From Deltaproteobacteria bacterium (GTDB lineage Bacteria; Desulfobacterota; DSM-4660; Desulfatiglandales; HGW-15): a DNA stretch of 40,601 nucleotides. Below are positions 8,298 to 17,645 of this stretch, piece by piece. The notes below the pieces were generated by a model. That model saw only the letters and a list, made by a program, of their open reading frames with translations. It was not told the DNA's origin and did no database searches. Numbering within the stretch: position 1 is the first letter of the stretch; every line of letters starts with the position of its first letter. Location of the stretch: positions 1 to 40,601 of the forward strand of contig JAFGFY010000070.1 of the NCBI GenBank assembly GCA_016930795.1, given 5' to 3'. Both the position numbers and the translations under genes were made by a program.

Positions 8298-9452
8298 ATG
8301 AAGAGACCTAGCGCCATATTATGCGAATCCTTGCGTTACGCTTGCTTCACCTTAGCAGTAGCCTTTGGATTCGTGACTATCATAGGGACTGGTGGGGGTG
8401 GAAGTGGCAGTACAACTCAACCAGCCAGTCAGAATCTCATAACCACTTTTACCGCGCCACGAATTGCTTCTTCAATCGGAAATATGACAACAGGCATCGA
8501 AGGAGCGTTATTCGCGATTACTCTGGATGTTGGAAGCGGCGCGTATTCTCCTAAGACACTTTTTCAACACGTGGATGATTTCGTACAGGACAAAGGAGCC
8601 CCACTAACTGGGTCCAGTCTACCCGTCCGGTTGTTGGGATCAATATCTGACACAGAAGATTGTTATAATGGAGGATCGGTTACCACAACGATCTCCTGGG
8701 ATGGATCGCTAGTGCCGACGGATTGCAGTGATGTCATTGACCCCGCTTTAGATTTCCTATTTGAGGATTGTCAAGAGGACTCCGAGACCATGAACGGAGC
8801 TGTAGGTATCTCCTTTGAGGGCACGCTTTGTCAAAAAACTCCACCCGAATTCAGCATGTACTTCACTGATTTTTCCTATCAGAACCAGAACGATGATTCT
8901 GATTTTGTCATGGATCTCAGTATGGATTTTAAAGACGTCCAATACGACGACTCAGACTATATGCTTGGGATGTATCTGGCAATGGATGGGAGAATCTATG
9001 GGACCATTGAGGGTGATTCCGTTGATTTAATCTATGATGACTGGGCCATGGATTTTGATGAAATAGGCTATGACGTATCCAATGAGATCACCGGGTTATA
9101 TCTCAGCCTTGACGGCTCGTTTTCGGGATCCATTAAAGGAAGTTCATTTGACGAAGCCTATCAGAATATTGTCATAACTTTTCAAAATACAACGATAGAT
9201 TCCGTTCCCGGGATTTCCTTCACCGTAGACGGTTCTTACAACGGCGGATGCCTGGACGGTTGGATAAACATTGAAACAGTGGACCCCATCTTCATACCCC
9301 ATTCCGGTGATTCCCCAACCTCCGGTCAACTGAGGATCTCCGGCAGCGGTGAGGCAACAATCCTATTTAAGAGTAACGGCAGCATGACCATTTCTGTTGA
9401 TGGAGAGGAATTAAGTTACTCCAACTATGACGATCTCCCATCCTGTATTTAA
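8298..9452 (+). CDS. Secreted acidic repeat protein with IIGTGGGG signal end
   Basis: This 384-residue protein has a signal segment (about residues 12-30) ending in FVTIIGTGGGG and then a Ser/Thr-rich spacer. That glycine-rich end recurs in exported Desulfobacterota proteins and stands where a lipobox Cys would be, but no Cys is present. The body is acidic. From about residue 214 to 331 it contains three related units of about 42 residues, beginning VQYDDSDYMLGMYL, IGYDVSNEITGLYL and TTIDSVPGISFTV. Each has a YL-SLDGS-SGSI-like strand pair, suggesting a repeated beta structure. Seven cysteines, four of them before the repeat region, may form disulfides outside the cytoplasm. GGGAGG precedes the start. 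Function is not recognised; a surface or periplasmic structural role is inferred. Confidence 0.7.
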   Translation: MKRPSAILCESLRYACFTLAVAFGFVTIIGTGGGGSGSTTQPASQNLITTFTAPRIASSIGNMTTGIEGALFAITLDVGSGAYSPKTLFQHVDDFVQDKGAPLTGSSLPVRLLGSISDTEDCYNGGSVTTTISWDGSLVPTDCSDVIDPALDFLFEDCQEDSETMNGAVGISFEGTLCQKTPPEFSMYFTDFSYQNQNDDSDFVMDLSMDFKDVQYDDSDYMLGMYLAMDGRIYGTIEGDSVDLIYDDWAMDFDEIGYDVSNEITGLYLSLDGSFSGSIKGSSFDEAYQNIVITFQNTTIDSVPGISFTVDGSYNGGCLDGWINIETVDPIFIPHSGDSPTSGQLRISGSGEATILFKSNGSMTISVDGEELSYSNYDDLPSCI

Positions 9453-9702
9453 CGGTCAGAGAGGATTTTCAATTTCGATCGAGCATAACGAACATATCAA
9501 ATCAGCCACTTATGTCTACCAAAGACAGTTTATTGAATCTCCTTTGACAGCAATATTTGGCATTGTGAGTTCAAATATGGTATTCATTCAGAGAGAGTTC
9601 GCGAATGATTTTTAGGGGTCTTTGAAGAGCGAAACACCCGTGCGAGATGAGTTGGATAGGTGACTGGTTCGACCATTATGACTGATTCGGCATAATACAC
9701 TT

Positions 9703-10017
9703 ATGAACACTTCCACATACCAGCTTGTTAAAATACACGTCCTATCTTTCTTCGACCTAACAAAGGACGCGATGCATATTTATATCGGCCTTTCAGCCTT
9801 CCTTCTCTGGGTGCTGGTCACCAGGAAGTCTCTCGGTTTATGGAAGAACTTAATCCCCGTGCTTATCGCGGCCATGCTCATGGAGACATTTGACCTAAGG
9901 GATGATTTCAACTCCTTCGGCCATTTTCGATGGAGCGCAAGTCTTCATGATGTACTGAATACAGTGTTTTGGCCTGCTATTATTGTTATCCTTTTTAAGT
10001 TTCGTCTCATAAAGTGA
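9703..10017 (+). CDS. Small membrane protein, conserved hypothetical
   Basis: This 104-residue protein has three hydrophobic segments: about residues 25-40, 49-60 and 87-100. The conserved-looking parts are LSFFDLTKDAMHIYIGL, ETFDLRDD and SASLHDVLNTVFWPA. Their polar Asp/His/Arg residues inside or beside the membrane segments suggest more than a simple anchor. It stands alone, 145 bases before the phosphoglycerate kinase-like gene. The 250 bases before it hold no gene I can support. No Shine-Dalgarno is obvious. Function is not known. Confidence 0.6.
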   Translation: MNTSTYQLVKIHVLSFFDLTKDAMHIYIGLSAFLLWVLVTRKSLGLWKNLIPVLIAAMLMETFDLRDDFNSFGHFRWSASLHDVLNTVFWPAIIVILFKFRLIK

Positions 10018-10162
10018 CATGGGCTAATAACAAGAGGAGCATCCATCCTCCCATGAATACCTCCGTGGGACATACCCGACACCAAGCTTTTCATCGACAG
10101 TCTCAGAGAAGGTTTCTGTCGGCTCTTCCAACAATCACCCGTAAGAAAAAGGAAGGTAAAGA

Positions 10163-11488
10163 ATGACTGAGCTGAATATAGACCCGCGTCTGCCCCTCAT
10201 TCAAGATGCTGATCTCAGAGATAAACTTGTCCTGGTTCGAGTGGATCATAATGTGGTTAAAAGGGGCGAAATACGAGACCCCTACCGAATCGACTCTACA
10301 TTGGGCACCCTTTATAACATTGTGGAAAGGGGCGGAAGACCCGTTGTAATGACCCATGTAGGGCGCACGCGGGACAAAAAGACAGGGCATATCAAGGCAG
10401 ATGAGAACACATCTGTCGGACCGGTGGTTGAGTATCTTGAACGAAAACTCCACACTGAGTTTGTTGTGCCCCATCTGCAAGTGGACCCTGATTGGGGCAT
10501 CAAAGAAATTGATACCTCTATAAACCTGCATATCAGAGATCTGAGGGCGCACAGGATTGGGGGTATCTATCTGCCAAATACGCGCTGGTTTCAGGGAGAA
10601 GAAGAGACGGGAGAAAAAAGGAACCGGTTTTCTCTTCAGCTGGCCGGTCTGGCAGATGTCTTTGTAAACGATGCCTTTGGGTCTTGGCAACCCCACGTAT
10701 CCACCGTAGACATCACCAATCACCTCCCCAGCTTTGCCGGTTTTCTTCTCCAAAAAGAGCTTCGTAACCTCAAGAAAGTCCTTGAGCCGGAGCGGCCCTT
10801 TGTCGCGGTGGTGGCCGGTGCCAAATATGACACCAAGATCGGGCCGCTCAAGGAAATCTACAAAAAAGTGGACTATCTTGTTTTGGGCGGCCTGATCTAC
10901 AATACGTTTCTGTGTGCCAAGTATGATATTCGAATCAACGGAGTCACAGAGTCGGACATTCTCACTGCCAAGGATCTGGTCAAACAGGACGAAGAGGCCA
11001 AAAAAATCATCGAGCTTCCATTATTGGTGGAATCGGATACCATTGAGGGAAGGATAGAGGGGAAATACAGGACTATAGATATTGAGCATTTCAAACAGAG
11101 GAAAGAGTATGGTTACATTCTGGACGTGGCCCCGGAATCCTTTGATCTCCCCGGCGTCGCTCATGTCATTGATTCGGCTAAGACGATATTTGTCAACGCC
11201 GTCATGGGTCTTACTCCCCACTTCTTTGAAGGCTCCCAAAAACTGGACCGGACAATCGACTCAAATCGTGACGCCCAGAAGTTCTACGGCGGAGGGGATA
11301 CTCTCCAGGAATTCAAGAACCTGAGCCCCGGCCTCTATCTGGCGGCTATGGACAGTGCCCAGTACTATTTCTTTACCGGTGGGGGTACGGTTTTGAAGGC
11401 CATTGAAGAGGGCACACCATACGGACTCGAACCCGTAAAGGCCCTCATGAAAAACGCGGAGTCAAGAGCCTCCGGCATAATCCCATAA
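10163..11488 (+). CDS. pgk: Divergent phosphoglycerate kinase
   Basis: Phosphoglycerate kinase transfers phosphate between 1,3-bisphosphoglycerate and ADP. At 441 residues this protein is longer than the usual 390-415. The fold markers are present: VLVRVDHN (24-30, normally VDFN), YRID, THVGR (64-68), LPNTRWFQGEEE, FVNDAFG, VAGAKYDTKIG, GGLIYNTFL, GGGDT and FTGGGTVL. Two active-site regions differ. The stretch normally reading AAHRAHAS is shortened to SWQPHVS, losing the Arg that binds 3-phosphoglycerate (Gln at about 176). The nucleotide-site FEMPAF segment reads LTPHFFEG. AAGGAAGG precedes the ATG. It is convergent with the UROD-like gene and has no glycolytic neighbour. It is homologous to PGK; canonical activity is uncertain. 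Confidence 0.82.
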   Translation: MTELNIDPRLPLIQDADLRDKLVLVRVDHNVVKRGEIRDPYRIDSTLGTLYNIVERGGRPVVMTHVGRTRDKKTGHIKADENTSVGPVVEYLERKLHTEFVVPHLQVDPDWGIKEIDTSINLHIRDLRAHRIGGIYLPNTRWFQGEEETGEKRNRFSLQLAGLADVFVNDAFGSWQPHVSTVDITNHLPSFAGFLLQKELRNLKKVLEPERPFVAVVAGAKYDTKIGPLKEIYKKVDYLVLGGLIYNTFLCAKYDIRINGVTESDILTAKDLVKQDEEAKKIIELPLLVESDTIEGRIEGKYRTIDIEHFKQRKEYGYILDVAPESFDLPGVAHVIDSAKTIFVNAVMGLTPHFFEGSQKLDRTIDSNRDAQKFYGGGDTLQEFKNLSPGLYLAAMDSAQYYFFTGGGTVLKAIEEGTPYGLEPVKALMKNAESRASGIIP

Positions 11489-11525
11489 CAGTCAGTTCAT
11501 CCCTGTCTTGTTCATATTCTCCCCC

Positions 11526-12518
11526 TCACCCTCTCTCTGCGATCTCTTCGAGAATTTGCCGGTACAGGCTGTATTTGGAAAAAGAGATATCCGCCCTTGG
11601 TCTGTCGTCCAGACAGGGAAGGTAGCGTCCCTTTTTGAGAATGGGAAGAACGGTGCTCTCAATCGCGCTTCTGAGGGTCATTTCATCCCGCCTCAATGCC
11701 CCTGTATCGATTCCGCCGATCAGGGAGATGTGATCACCGAAATGACGGCGGAGAGCCGCGTACTCCATACTGGCGACTACGATATTACTGATCCATAGGG
11801 TGTTGATCCCGACATCGACCAGAGGACCGAGAAGAGAGGTCACGTCTCCCCCGGTGGTGCAGAAGATGCGAAGGGGGACATCATATTTCTCCAATTCAGA
11901 TATGGTTTTCTTGTACACAGGGATTGCATAGCGTTTGAACATGTCAGGAGAGATGACCGGGCCATGGTTGGAGGCAATGGGCTCATAAAAAGATGCGTAA
12001 TCCACACGAACCTGTGAAAGCACCCGTTCAAGACAGATACAATAGAATTCAGACGTTCGGTTGAGAAGGTCTTGGACCAACCTCGGTTCCAGGATCAGAG
12101 CGCTGCAGGCATCATTAAATGACTTCCAGTCCCCCACGCCAAGCTGTTGCAGAAGACCACCCCCAGAGGCCTCAACGTATAGGACCCGGCCCGCTTCTCT
12201 GAGGCGATCGGCCCGCTCGATAAAATCCTTTTCATACCGGGCAGGGTCATTGACATCATAGTGCCGATCAAAGGCCGATGGGTCGTGAAGCAGGTCGGGC
12301 GCCATCCTGAAAAATGGGGAACTGCGCAAGGTAAGCCCTACAGAATAATGCGTCTCGAGCCCAAAGGTTTCAGCCACGGAGTTGTTCGGAGAAAGCCCTT
12401 CTCTGACCCAACGATCCAGCGTTTCTTCTGCCGGTTCGAGATCATAATAGGGAAAACGGTCGGCACCTTTACCCAGGAGGGTCCCCAAAAAACGTTCCCG
12501 CTCATTCATTGTATCCAT
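11526..12518 (-). CDS. Uroporphyrinogen decarboxylase-like (MtaA/CmuA-type) protein
   Basis: This 330-residue TIM-barrel protein belongs to the UROD superfamily. In anaerobes most members are cobalamin- or coenzyme M-dependent methyltransferases rather than haem enzymes. It opens with NERERFLGTLLGKGADRFPYYD, typical of the methyltransferase branch. It continues with DYASFYEPIASNHGPVISP and SLIGGIDTGALR. The zinc-binding H-x-C of MtaA-type enzymes appears only as IFCTTGGD, so one ligand differs. No corrinoid-binding partner gene is adjacent. GGGAGATAAGA precedes the start. It may demethylate a corrinoid protein or act on a small methylated substrate; haem synthesis is unlikely given the divergent barrel motifs. 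Confidence 0.75.
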   Translation of the reverse strand: MDTMNERERFLGTLLGKGADRFPYYDLEPAEETLDRWVREGLSPNNSVAETFGLETHYSVGLTLRSSPFFRMAPDLLHDPSAFDRHYDVNDPARYEKDFIERADRLREAGRVLYVEASGGGLLQQLGVGDWKSFNDACSALILEPRLVQDLLNRTSEFYCICLERVLSQVRVDYASFYEPIASNHGPVISPDMFKRYAIPVYKKTISELEKYDVPLRIFCTTGGDVTSLLGPLVDVGINTLWISNIVVASMEYAALRRHFGDHISLIGGIDTGALRRDEMTLRSAIESTVLPILKKGRYLPCLDDRPRADISFSKYSLYRQILEEIAERG

Positions 12519-12632
12519 TCTTATCTCCCTCTATTATACGTCACTTCATGACGCTTCATCTGGCCTCAAACGCCCTTTCAGGTTATTCTAGTTAATGAGT
12601 ACCCTCACTGTAAAACCGATTCGAATCCAGGA

Positions 12633-12827
12633 AGGGTCATGGTGTCTTTTCGGAGTGACTGTTGGGAGGCCTTCGTCATTTCAGGATGTTAGAGAGTGGG
12701 GGACCCCCTGGCTTCCCGCTTCGTAGAAGCGGGAAGAACAGCGGAGGGGGAAGGTTTCACCCGACTCTAATATCCTGAAATGACCAGGCCGTGAGACTCG
12801 GAATCGGAGAAAAGATACCATGACCCT
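12633..12827. repeat. Nested inverted-repeat (MITE-like) element
   Basis: The ends match as an inverted repeat: AGGGTCATGGTGTCTTTTC (12633-12651) against GAAAAGATACCATGACCCT (12809-12827). A second pair of arms lies inside (12675-12700 with 12760-12784, sharing GTCATTTCAGGAT). CCCCCT pairs with AGGGGG (12704-12709, 12745-12750). At the centre is a perfect 11-bp stem with a GTA loop (12712-12736). About 195 bases thus fold as one nested structure. It holds no gene. It lies between the NifA-like gene and the UROD-like gene and may also end leftward transcription. Confidence 0.75.
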
Positions 12828-12883
12828 ATGCCTTTACAATTACTTCTGAGCCTCCGCTAACGGGGAGATCTCTGGGATCATCC

Positions 12884-14425
12884 CTATCGATACTGCTTGG
12901 GGTCTATATGATACTTCTTGACTTTGTATCCGAAAATGCGTTCCGTCGTCTCCAGATCCTTTGCCGCTCGCCTCATGTTCCCCCTGCGGCTCTTTAGCGC
13001 GTCAATAAGCAGCTCTTTCTCAAAGCGCTCAACTGCTTCAGTTAAAGACCGGGACTGGAGTGTTCCTGTCTCCTCGGCTGTTTGAAGAGTGGGGGGCAAG
13101 TGATAGCTGTGAATCACCTGGTCATCACACAGCAAAACCGCCCGCTCCATACAGTTTTCCAGTTCTCTGACATTTCCCGGCCAGTGATATTGCGTAAGGG
13201 CGTCAATAGCCGGAGTGGAAATCCTCTTTATATCTTTGCCGTATTCATTGGCATATTTCTCAAGAAAATAGTCGGCCAAAAGGAGAATGTCGGCCTCCCT
13301 CTCCCTTAACGCGGGCAGATAAATCGGGTACACGTTCAGGCGGTAAAAAAGATCTTCACGGAAAGTCCCCTCTTCAACAGCCCCTGAAAGGTCCTTATTG
13401 GTCGCGGCGATCAGACGCACATTGACCTGAATGGTCTTTGTCCCCCCAAGCCTTTCCAGTTCCTTCTCCTGCAAGACCCGAAGCAATTTCCCCTGACTCT
13501 CCAGAGCAAGTGATCCAATTTCATCAAGGAAAATCGTCCCTCCGTTAGCCCGCTCGAATTTGCCCTCTTTTTGTCGATCTGCCCCGGTAAAGGCACCCCT
13601 CTCATGCCCAAAGAGTTCCGCCTCAACAAGGTTGGAGGGGAGCGCGGCACAATTGACCTTTACAAAAGGTTTCTCCAAACGCAGGCTGTTGTAATGAATG
13701 GCATTAGCCGCGAGTTCCTTTCCCGTCCCGCTCTCCCCCAACAGGAGCACGTTGGCATTACTTTTTGCTACTTGGGTAATCAGATAAAAAACCTCCTGCA
13801 TCTTTCTGCTGTTGCCGATAATGTTGGTGAAGCTGTATTTTTTACCAAGTTCCTGTCGAAGCCTCAGGTTTTCGCCCCTTTGTTCCTCTCTCTCACTGTT
13901 GATTTTTTCCAGCAATGCCACCTTCTGGGCGATCAGACCGCTGATGATCGTGAGCAGCCTGACGTCATCCTCCAAAGGAGAGGCGGCTTCGAAGACCCGA
14001 TCCGCGCTGAGCGTCCCGATGACCCTTCCCCCCTCTTTTATGGGGACACAGATGAATGAGATCTTCGATTTGTCCAATTGTCCTCTGATTCCGGTCCTGT
14101 CAAGAAAGAGCGGTTCATCCTCGATATGGGGGATAGCCATGGGCCGCCCTGATTCTATAACTCGGCCTGTGATCCCCTCCCCCAACTTGTAGCGTCCCTT
14201 GGTCTTTGTCTTGGATGACATTCCGTGGGCCACCTCAATATGGATTTCAGCGGTCTCAGGGTTAAGGAGGGTGATGGAACCACGGTTCATGCCCAGATAT
14301 TCGGACAACAGGTCTAGGACCCTATAAAGGGCCTTTCTCAAATCTAGAGTGCCATGAATGGCCCTCGTGATTTCATAGAGACACCCGATCTCGTCGGGTT
14401 TGGGGCTGGGGATTTTGGCAGGCAT
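12884..14425 (-). CDS. NifA-like sigma-54-dependent activator with GAF domain
   Basis: This enhancer-binding activator opens sigma-54 promoters by ATP hydrolysis. The 513-residue protein has a GAF domain (about residues 10-175, with [15 protein letters not shown]) and a central AAA+ domain. The AAA+ domain shows Walker A GESGTGKE, the sigma-54 contact loop GAFTGA and Walker [13 protein letters not shown]-terminal Fis-type helix-turn-helix follows ([21 protein letters not shown]). The layout and the last 40 residues resemble NifA, but no nitrogen-fixation gene is near. It lies directly downstream of the TRAP operon in the same direction, so control of dicarboxylate-type uptake is a fair inference. 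The start at 14425 has AAGGAC eight bases upstream; an ATG at 14470 has none. No sigma-54 site was found ahead of dctP. Confidence 0.88.
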   Translation of the reverse strand: MPAKIPSPKPDEIGCLYEITRAIHGTLDLRKALYRVLDLLSEYLGMNRGSITLLNPETAEIHIEVAHGMSSKTKTKGRYKLGEGITGRVIESGRPMAIPHIEDEPLFLDRTGIRGQLDKSKISFICVPIKEGGRVIGTLSADRVFEAASPLEDDVRLLTIISGLIAQKVALLEKINSEREEQRGENLRLRQELGKKYSFTNIIGNSRKMQEVFYLITQVAKSNANVLLLGESGTGKELAANAIHYNSLRLEKPFVKVNCAALPSNLVEAELFGHERGAFTGADRQKEGKFERANGGTIFLDEIGSLALESQGKLLRVLQEKELERLGGTKTIQVNVRLIAATNKDLSGAVEEGTFREDLFYRLNVYPIYLPALREREADILLLADYFLEKYANEYGKDIKRISTPAIDALTQYHWPGNVRELENCMERAVLLCDDQVIHSYHLPPTLQTAEETGTLQSRSLTEAVERFEKELLIDALKSRRGNMRRAAKDLETTERIFGYKVKKYHIDPKQYR

Positions 14426-14696
14426 TGTACAACGTCCTTTTATCTTCGGTATCAGTTCTAAATCATACATTTATGATGGCAGTTGACCGCAAAGATACCA
14501 AAATGTAGCTTAATGAACAAGTCTTAAAAATGGATCACCCCAAATGAGTTCGTCCACTGCCAATATCTCAACACAGAATCAGGACTCTCGCCCTTCCCCT
14601 CTCCATCACACCCTTTAGCTTCCAATCATTTCTAGATCTTTTCGGAATAACTGGTATCGGGAAGTTCTTTCTCATTGAATAGTCGTTTGATGACGC

Positions 14697-15995
14697 CTAT
14701 TTGAGCATCATACTCGGCAACCACAAGCTGATTTGGGGAAATGCGACGATGACAGCGAGAAACAAGATTTCAAAAAGCAGGAATGGAATAACACCGCGTA
14801 TGATATCGATGGTGGGGATGTTAAAGATGGTTTTCACGGCAAAGAGATCGGTCCCCATGGGCGGTGTGATGAGGCCGATCTGGGTATTTACGAGAAATAC
14901 AACGCCGAACCATATAGGATCAAATCCCAGGCTGGTGATCAGAGGGACGAAAATGGGGATGGTCAATAGCGTGATGGTAATCGGATCGATAATACAGCCC
15001 AAGAAGAGTAGAATAAGATTAATGACCACAATGACCTGCCAACGAGAAATGGATTCTGATTGCACTAGAGTCAGCAGACTCTCCGCCACGTTGGTACTGG
15101 CCATGACATAGGTAAAAAAGGAAGCGCCTATGACAATAAACAGGATCAGGGCGTTAACTGTCGCGGCATCCATGAGCGCGTCGCGCAACCCTTTCCATCT
15201 CAAACCGTAAACCGTCACTCCCAGGATTAAGACCAAAAAACTGCCGACACCCGCTGTTTCCGTCGGTGTTGCGATGCCGAAATAAATTGATCCTAGAATG
15301 CAAATCATGACTAGGGTGACTCCCCAAATGCCCTTGAGGGAGGTAAAACGCTCTTTCCAGGGAACCGAATAGGTCTTTGGGGCAAGGTGGGGCCTCATAT
15401 AGCACAGCACAACGGCCGGGACGGCTAGAAAAGCGACGAGAAGGATACCGGGGATGATACCGGCGATGAACAACTGCCCCAGGGATACATTGGTTAGAAC
15501 AGCATAGATGATCATCGTGGCGCTGGGCGGGATCAAGGGGCCGAGAACGCCGCCTGCCAGCAGGGCACCCAGGCTGAACCCCCGATCGTAGCCTTGCTTT
15601 TCAAATTCAGGTACGGCGACTTTACCGACCACGACAATAGCGGCCGCGCTGGTGCCTAATGTGGCTGCCAGCATGGCCTCGCCGACGACACCGGCGACTA
15701 CCATGCCGCCGCGTAACCGGGAGAGCCAGTTGGCTGCGGCACGGAAGAGATCCTTGCCCATTCCCGATTCAGCGATAATGGATCCTAATAGAACGAACAG
15801 AGGGAGGGGCGTCCAACCCAAATTGAACAGGGTGCTGAATGGGGAAATGCCGGCTTTGTATAGGGTGCTGGGGCCGTAGAAGATGAGGGCCGTAACTATG
15901 GCGGTAAAACCGAGGGAGTAGGCGATCGGCACGCCGATCATCATGAGGATAAATAGACCGAGAATGCAAATAAGACTGACAATAGCCGGATCCAT
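14697..15995 (-). CDS. dctM: TRAP transporter large permease (DctM)
   Basis: DctM is the large membrane subunit of tripartite ATP-independent periplasmic transporters, which use a sodium or proton gradient. This 432-residue protein has about twelve hydrophobic segments. Family landmarks are visible: LFILMMIGVPIAYSLG near the start, MLAATLGTSAAAIVVVG, GVLGPLIPPSATMIIYA, FLGCIIDPITITLLTIP and QIGLITPPMGTDLF. It is the last gene of dctP-dctQ-dctM, with 34 bases between dctQ and dctM. AAGGGA precedes the ATG. The substrate is an organic acid by family, but which acid is not readable. Confidence 0.93.
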   Translation of the reverse strand: MDPAIVSLICILGLFILMMIGVPIAYSLGFTAIVTALIFYGPSTLYKAGISPFSTLFNLGWTPLPLFVLLGSIIAESGMGKDLFRAAANWLSRLRGGMVVAGVVGEAMLAATLGTSAAAIVVVGKVAVPEFEKQGYDRGFSLGALLAGGVLGPLIPPSATMIIYAVLTNVSLGQLFIAGIIPGILLVAFLAVPAVVLCYMRPHLAPKTYSVPWKERFTSLKGIWGVTLVMICILGSIYFGIATPTETAGVGSFLVLILGVTVYGLRWKGLRDALMDAATVNALILFIVIGASFFTYVMASTNVAESLLTLVQSESISRWQVIVVINLILLFLGCIIDPITITLLTIPIFVPLITSLGFDPIWFGVVFLVNTQIGLITPPMGTDLFAVKTIFNIPTIDIIRGVIPFLLFEILFLAVIVAFPQISLWLPSMMLK

Positions 15996-16029
15996 TTCTC
16001 GTCATTCCCTTTGTCCACTTAGGCTGGAC

Positions 16030-16554
16030 TCACGATCTCCTCGTGATAGGATGGATTATATTCTTTATGCCCTGGATCAACTGTGAGACCAGCACGAGAC
16101 AAAGCAAGGCCGTGCCGATGGGAACCATCATCTTTACAGGGAATAGAGGTTCTTCCCAACTGGATTGACTGGTTTCCCAGATAATCATGGAATAGATGGC
16201 GTTGTCCCAGCTTTTCCAACAAATGATCCCCACATAAAAGAGCGCCATGATCGGTGTGAAGATATTGACCAGAATGTCCTCCAAACGGGGCGAGAGACGT
16301 CCCGCAATGAAATCCACCCGTAGATGCCGTCTCTGTCTTTGGAGACCGGCCACGGCAAAGACCACACAGGCCAAAAGCAACATGGTGCTCAGTTCGTATG
16401 AGTAGGGTTCCGGATTATTGAAGATATACCGGCGCCCAACGCCGTAGGTACTTAGCAAGGACATAATCAGTATGAGTATTCCGCTAAAAAGTAATCCCCA
16501 CTCGCTGATTCGTGTAATCGCCCTTTCGATTGTCAAAAAGATTTTTTTCATCAT
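16030..16554 (-). CDS. dctQ: TRAP transporter small permease (DctQ)
   Basis: This 174-residue protein has four hydrophobic segments (about residues 18-38, 54-72, 95-115 and 140-160), the standard DctQ topology. It holds the partly conserved YELSTMLLLACVVFAVAGLQRQRRHLRVDFI, where the RRHLRVD turn after the second helix is typical. It forms the membrane complex with DctM. It lies between dctP and dctM, 68 bases from the dctP stop. Sequence is only loosely conserved in this family, so context carries part of the call. Confidence 0.88.
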   Translation of the reverse strand: MMKKIFLTIERAITRISEWGLLFSGILILIMSLLSTYGVGRRYIFNNPEPYSYELSTMLLLACVVFAVAGLQRQRRHLRVDFIAGRLSPRLEDILVNIFTPIMALFYVGIICWKSWDNAIYSMIIWETSQSSWEEPLFPVKMMVPIGTALLCLVLVSQLIQGIKNIIHPITRRS

Positions 16555-16575
16555 GCGTTTGCCTGCCTGCCAGCC

Positions 16576-16595
16576 ACAGCCTTGGCCTCGGCTGT
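16576..16595 (-). promoter_or_regulatory. Intercistronic hairpin between dctP and dctQ
   Basis: ACAGCC and GGCTGT form a 6-bp stem with an 8-base loop in the dctP-dctQ gap. Hairpins here often protect the binding-protein part of the message and give it higher expression than the permeases. No T-run follows, so it is not a strong terminator. Confidence 0.35.
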
Positions 16596-16622
16596 TCCGT
16601 ATATAAGTTCCAGAAAACCACG

Positions 16623-17645
16623 CTATTTATATTCATATCTAGCGTTCGCCGCTTGGGCAGCTTTTTTCACTGCGGCAGCAAATTCCGGCCCCATATCTTC
16701 ATAGAGCTTGTCGCAATATGGTCTAACCATATCGGCCCAGCGGTCCCGCTCCTCCTTGGACAGGTGATAGACATCGATTCCCATTTGCCTCAAAGTAACC
16801 GTGTTCTCTTCGGCAACATTGACGAAGAAATTGTTGCTCTCGATCTGCTGTTGTTTCCCTATATTGACAATGCTCTCTTGAAGATCTCCAGGCATTTTCT
16901 TGTACATATCCAAATTGACGGCAATGATCATGGCGGCCGGGATCAGATACCCCCGGGTCACATATTGGGCGACCTCATTCATTTTGAACATGATCATCAT
17001 GGGTGAGGACTGCATGGACGCGTTTACAACCCCTTTTTGCAGGGCTTGATACCCCTCCGAGAAAGGCATGGCCACCGGCGCGCCCCCCATGTACTCAATA
17101 AATTTGGCTGACTGGGGAGAAACAGACTGGACCAGCAGGCCTTTCCAGTCCGAGGCTGTTTTGATCGGTTTCGTGCTGATGACGTCCAGGGCCAGGCAGG
17201 TAAAGGATAGGATCGCTTTGGAGTTGAATTTCTTCTCCATAATCTCACTATAGAGCGGCATCAGCTCGACCTGAAGGGCGGCATCGGCTTCGGCGTTGTT
17301 GGCTAAGAAGGGAAGCTCCGCCGCGGCAAACCTGCGGTCCATGCTGGCAAACAGACCGATGGGAAAACCCGCCATTTCGACGGCGCCGGTCCGCAAGGCA
17401 TCCATACTCTCACCGATCTTTACCAGGGATTCACTGGGATGCACCTCTATTACATAACTCCCTCCAGCGCGTTGATTGAACTTGTCCGCAAAGGTCTCGA
17501 GTTGCACCGTTAGCGGATCCATAGGCGGCCAAGGACCAGCCAGACGCAGGACTTTGGTTTTAGCGGACTTGGCCCAAACAGCGGGTGTATTGATAAAAAA
17601 CAAGACCGCAATGATGGAGAATATAAGCATTAATACCTTTTTCAT
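16623..17645 (-). CDS. dctP: TRAP transporter solute-binding protein (DctP)
   Basis: DctP captures the substrate in the periplasm and delivers it to DctQM. The 340-residue protein starts at 17645, where AAAGGGG stands five bases upstream; an earlier in-frame start has no such site. A signal peptide ends near residue 24 (INTPAVWAKS). The mature protein has family segments LRLAGPWPPMDPLTVQLETFADKF, GESMDALRTGAVEMAGFP, KGLLVQSVSPQSAKFIEYMGGAPVAMPFSEGYQALQKGVV and a C-terminal helix. The conserved Arg of the binding site may be replaced, since the usual G-x-K-[IV]-R reads KGLLVQS. That hints at an unusual ligand. It is the first gene of the operon. Confidence 0.9.
   Translation of the reverse strand: MKKVLMLIFSIIAVLFFINTPAVWAKSAKTKVLRLAGPWPPMDPLTVQLETFADKFNQRAGGSYVIEVHPSESLVKIGESMDALRTGAVEMAGFPIGLFASMDRRFAAAELPFLANNAEADAALQVELMPLYSEIMEKKFNSKAILSFTCLALDVISTKPIKTASDWKGLLVQSVSPQSAKFIEYMGGAPVAMPFSEGYQALQKGVVNASMQSSPMMIMFKMNEVAQYVTRGYLIPAAMIIAVNLDMYKKMPGDLQESIVNIGKQQQIESNNFFVNVAEENTVTLRQMGIDVYHLSKEERDRWADMVRPYCDKLYEDMGPEFAAAVKKAAQAANARYEYK

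Noticed and set aside
12605-12635. TTCGAATCC resembling a tRNA T-loop
   Set aside because: The flanking bases do not form the five-pair T stem, and no D arm, anticodon arm or acceptor pairing is present.
12884-14425. Naming the activator nifA
   Set aside because: Architecture and C-terminus resemble NifA, but there is no nif gene nearby and the TRAP operon is the immediate neighbour, so the gene symbol was withheld.
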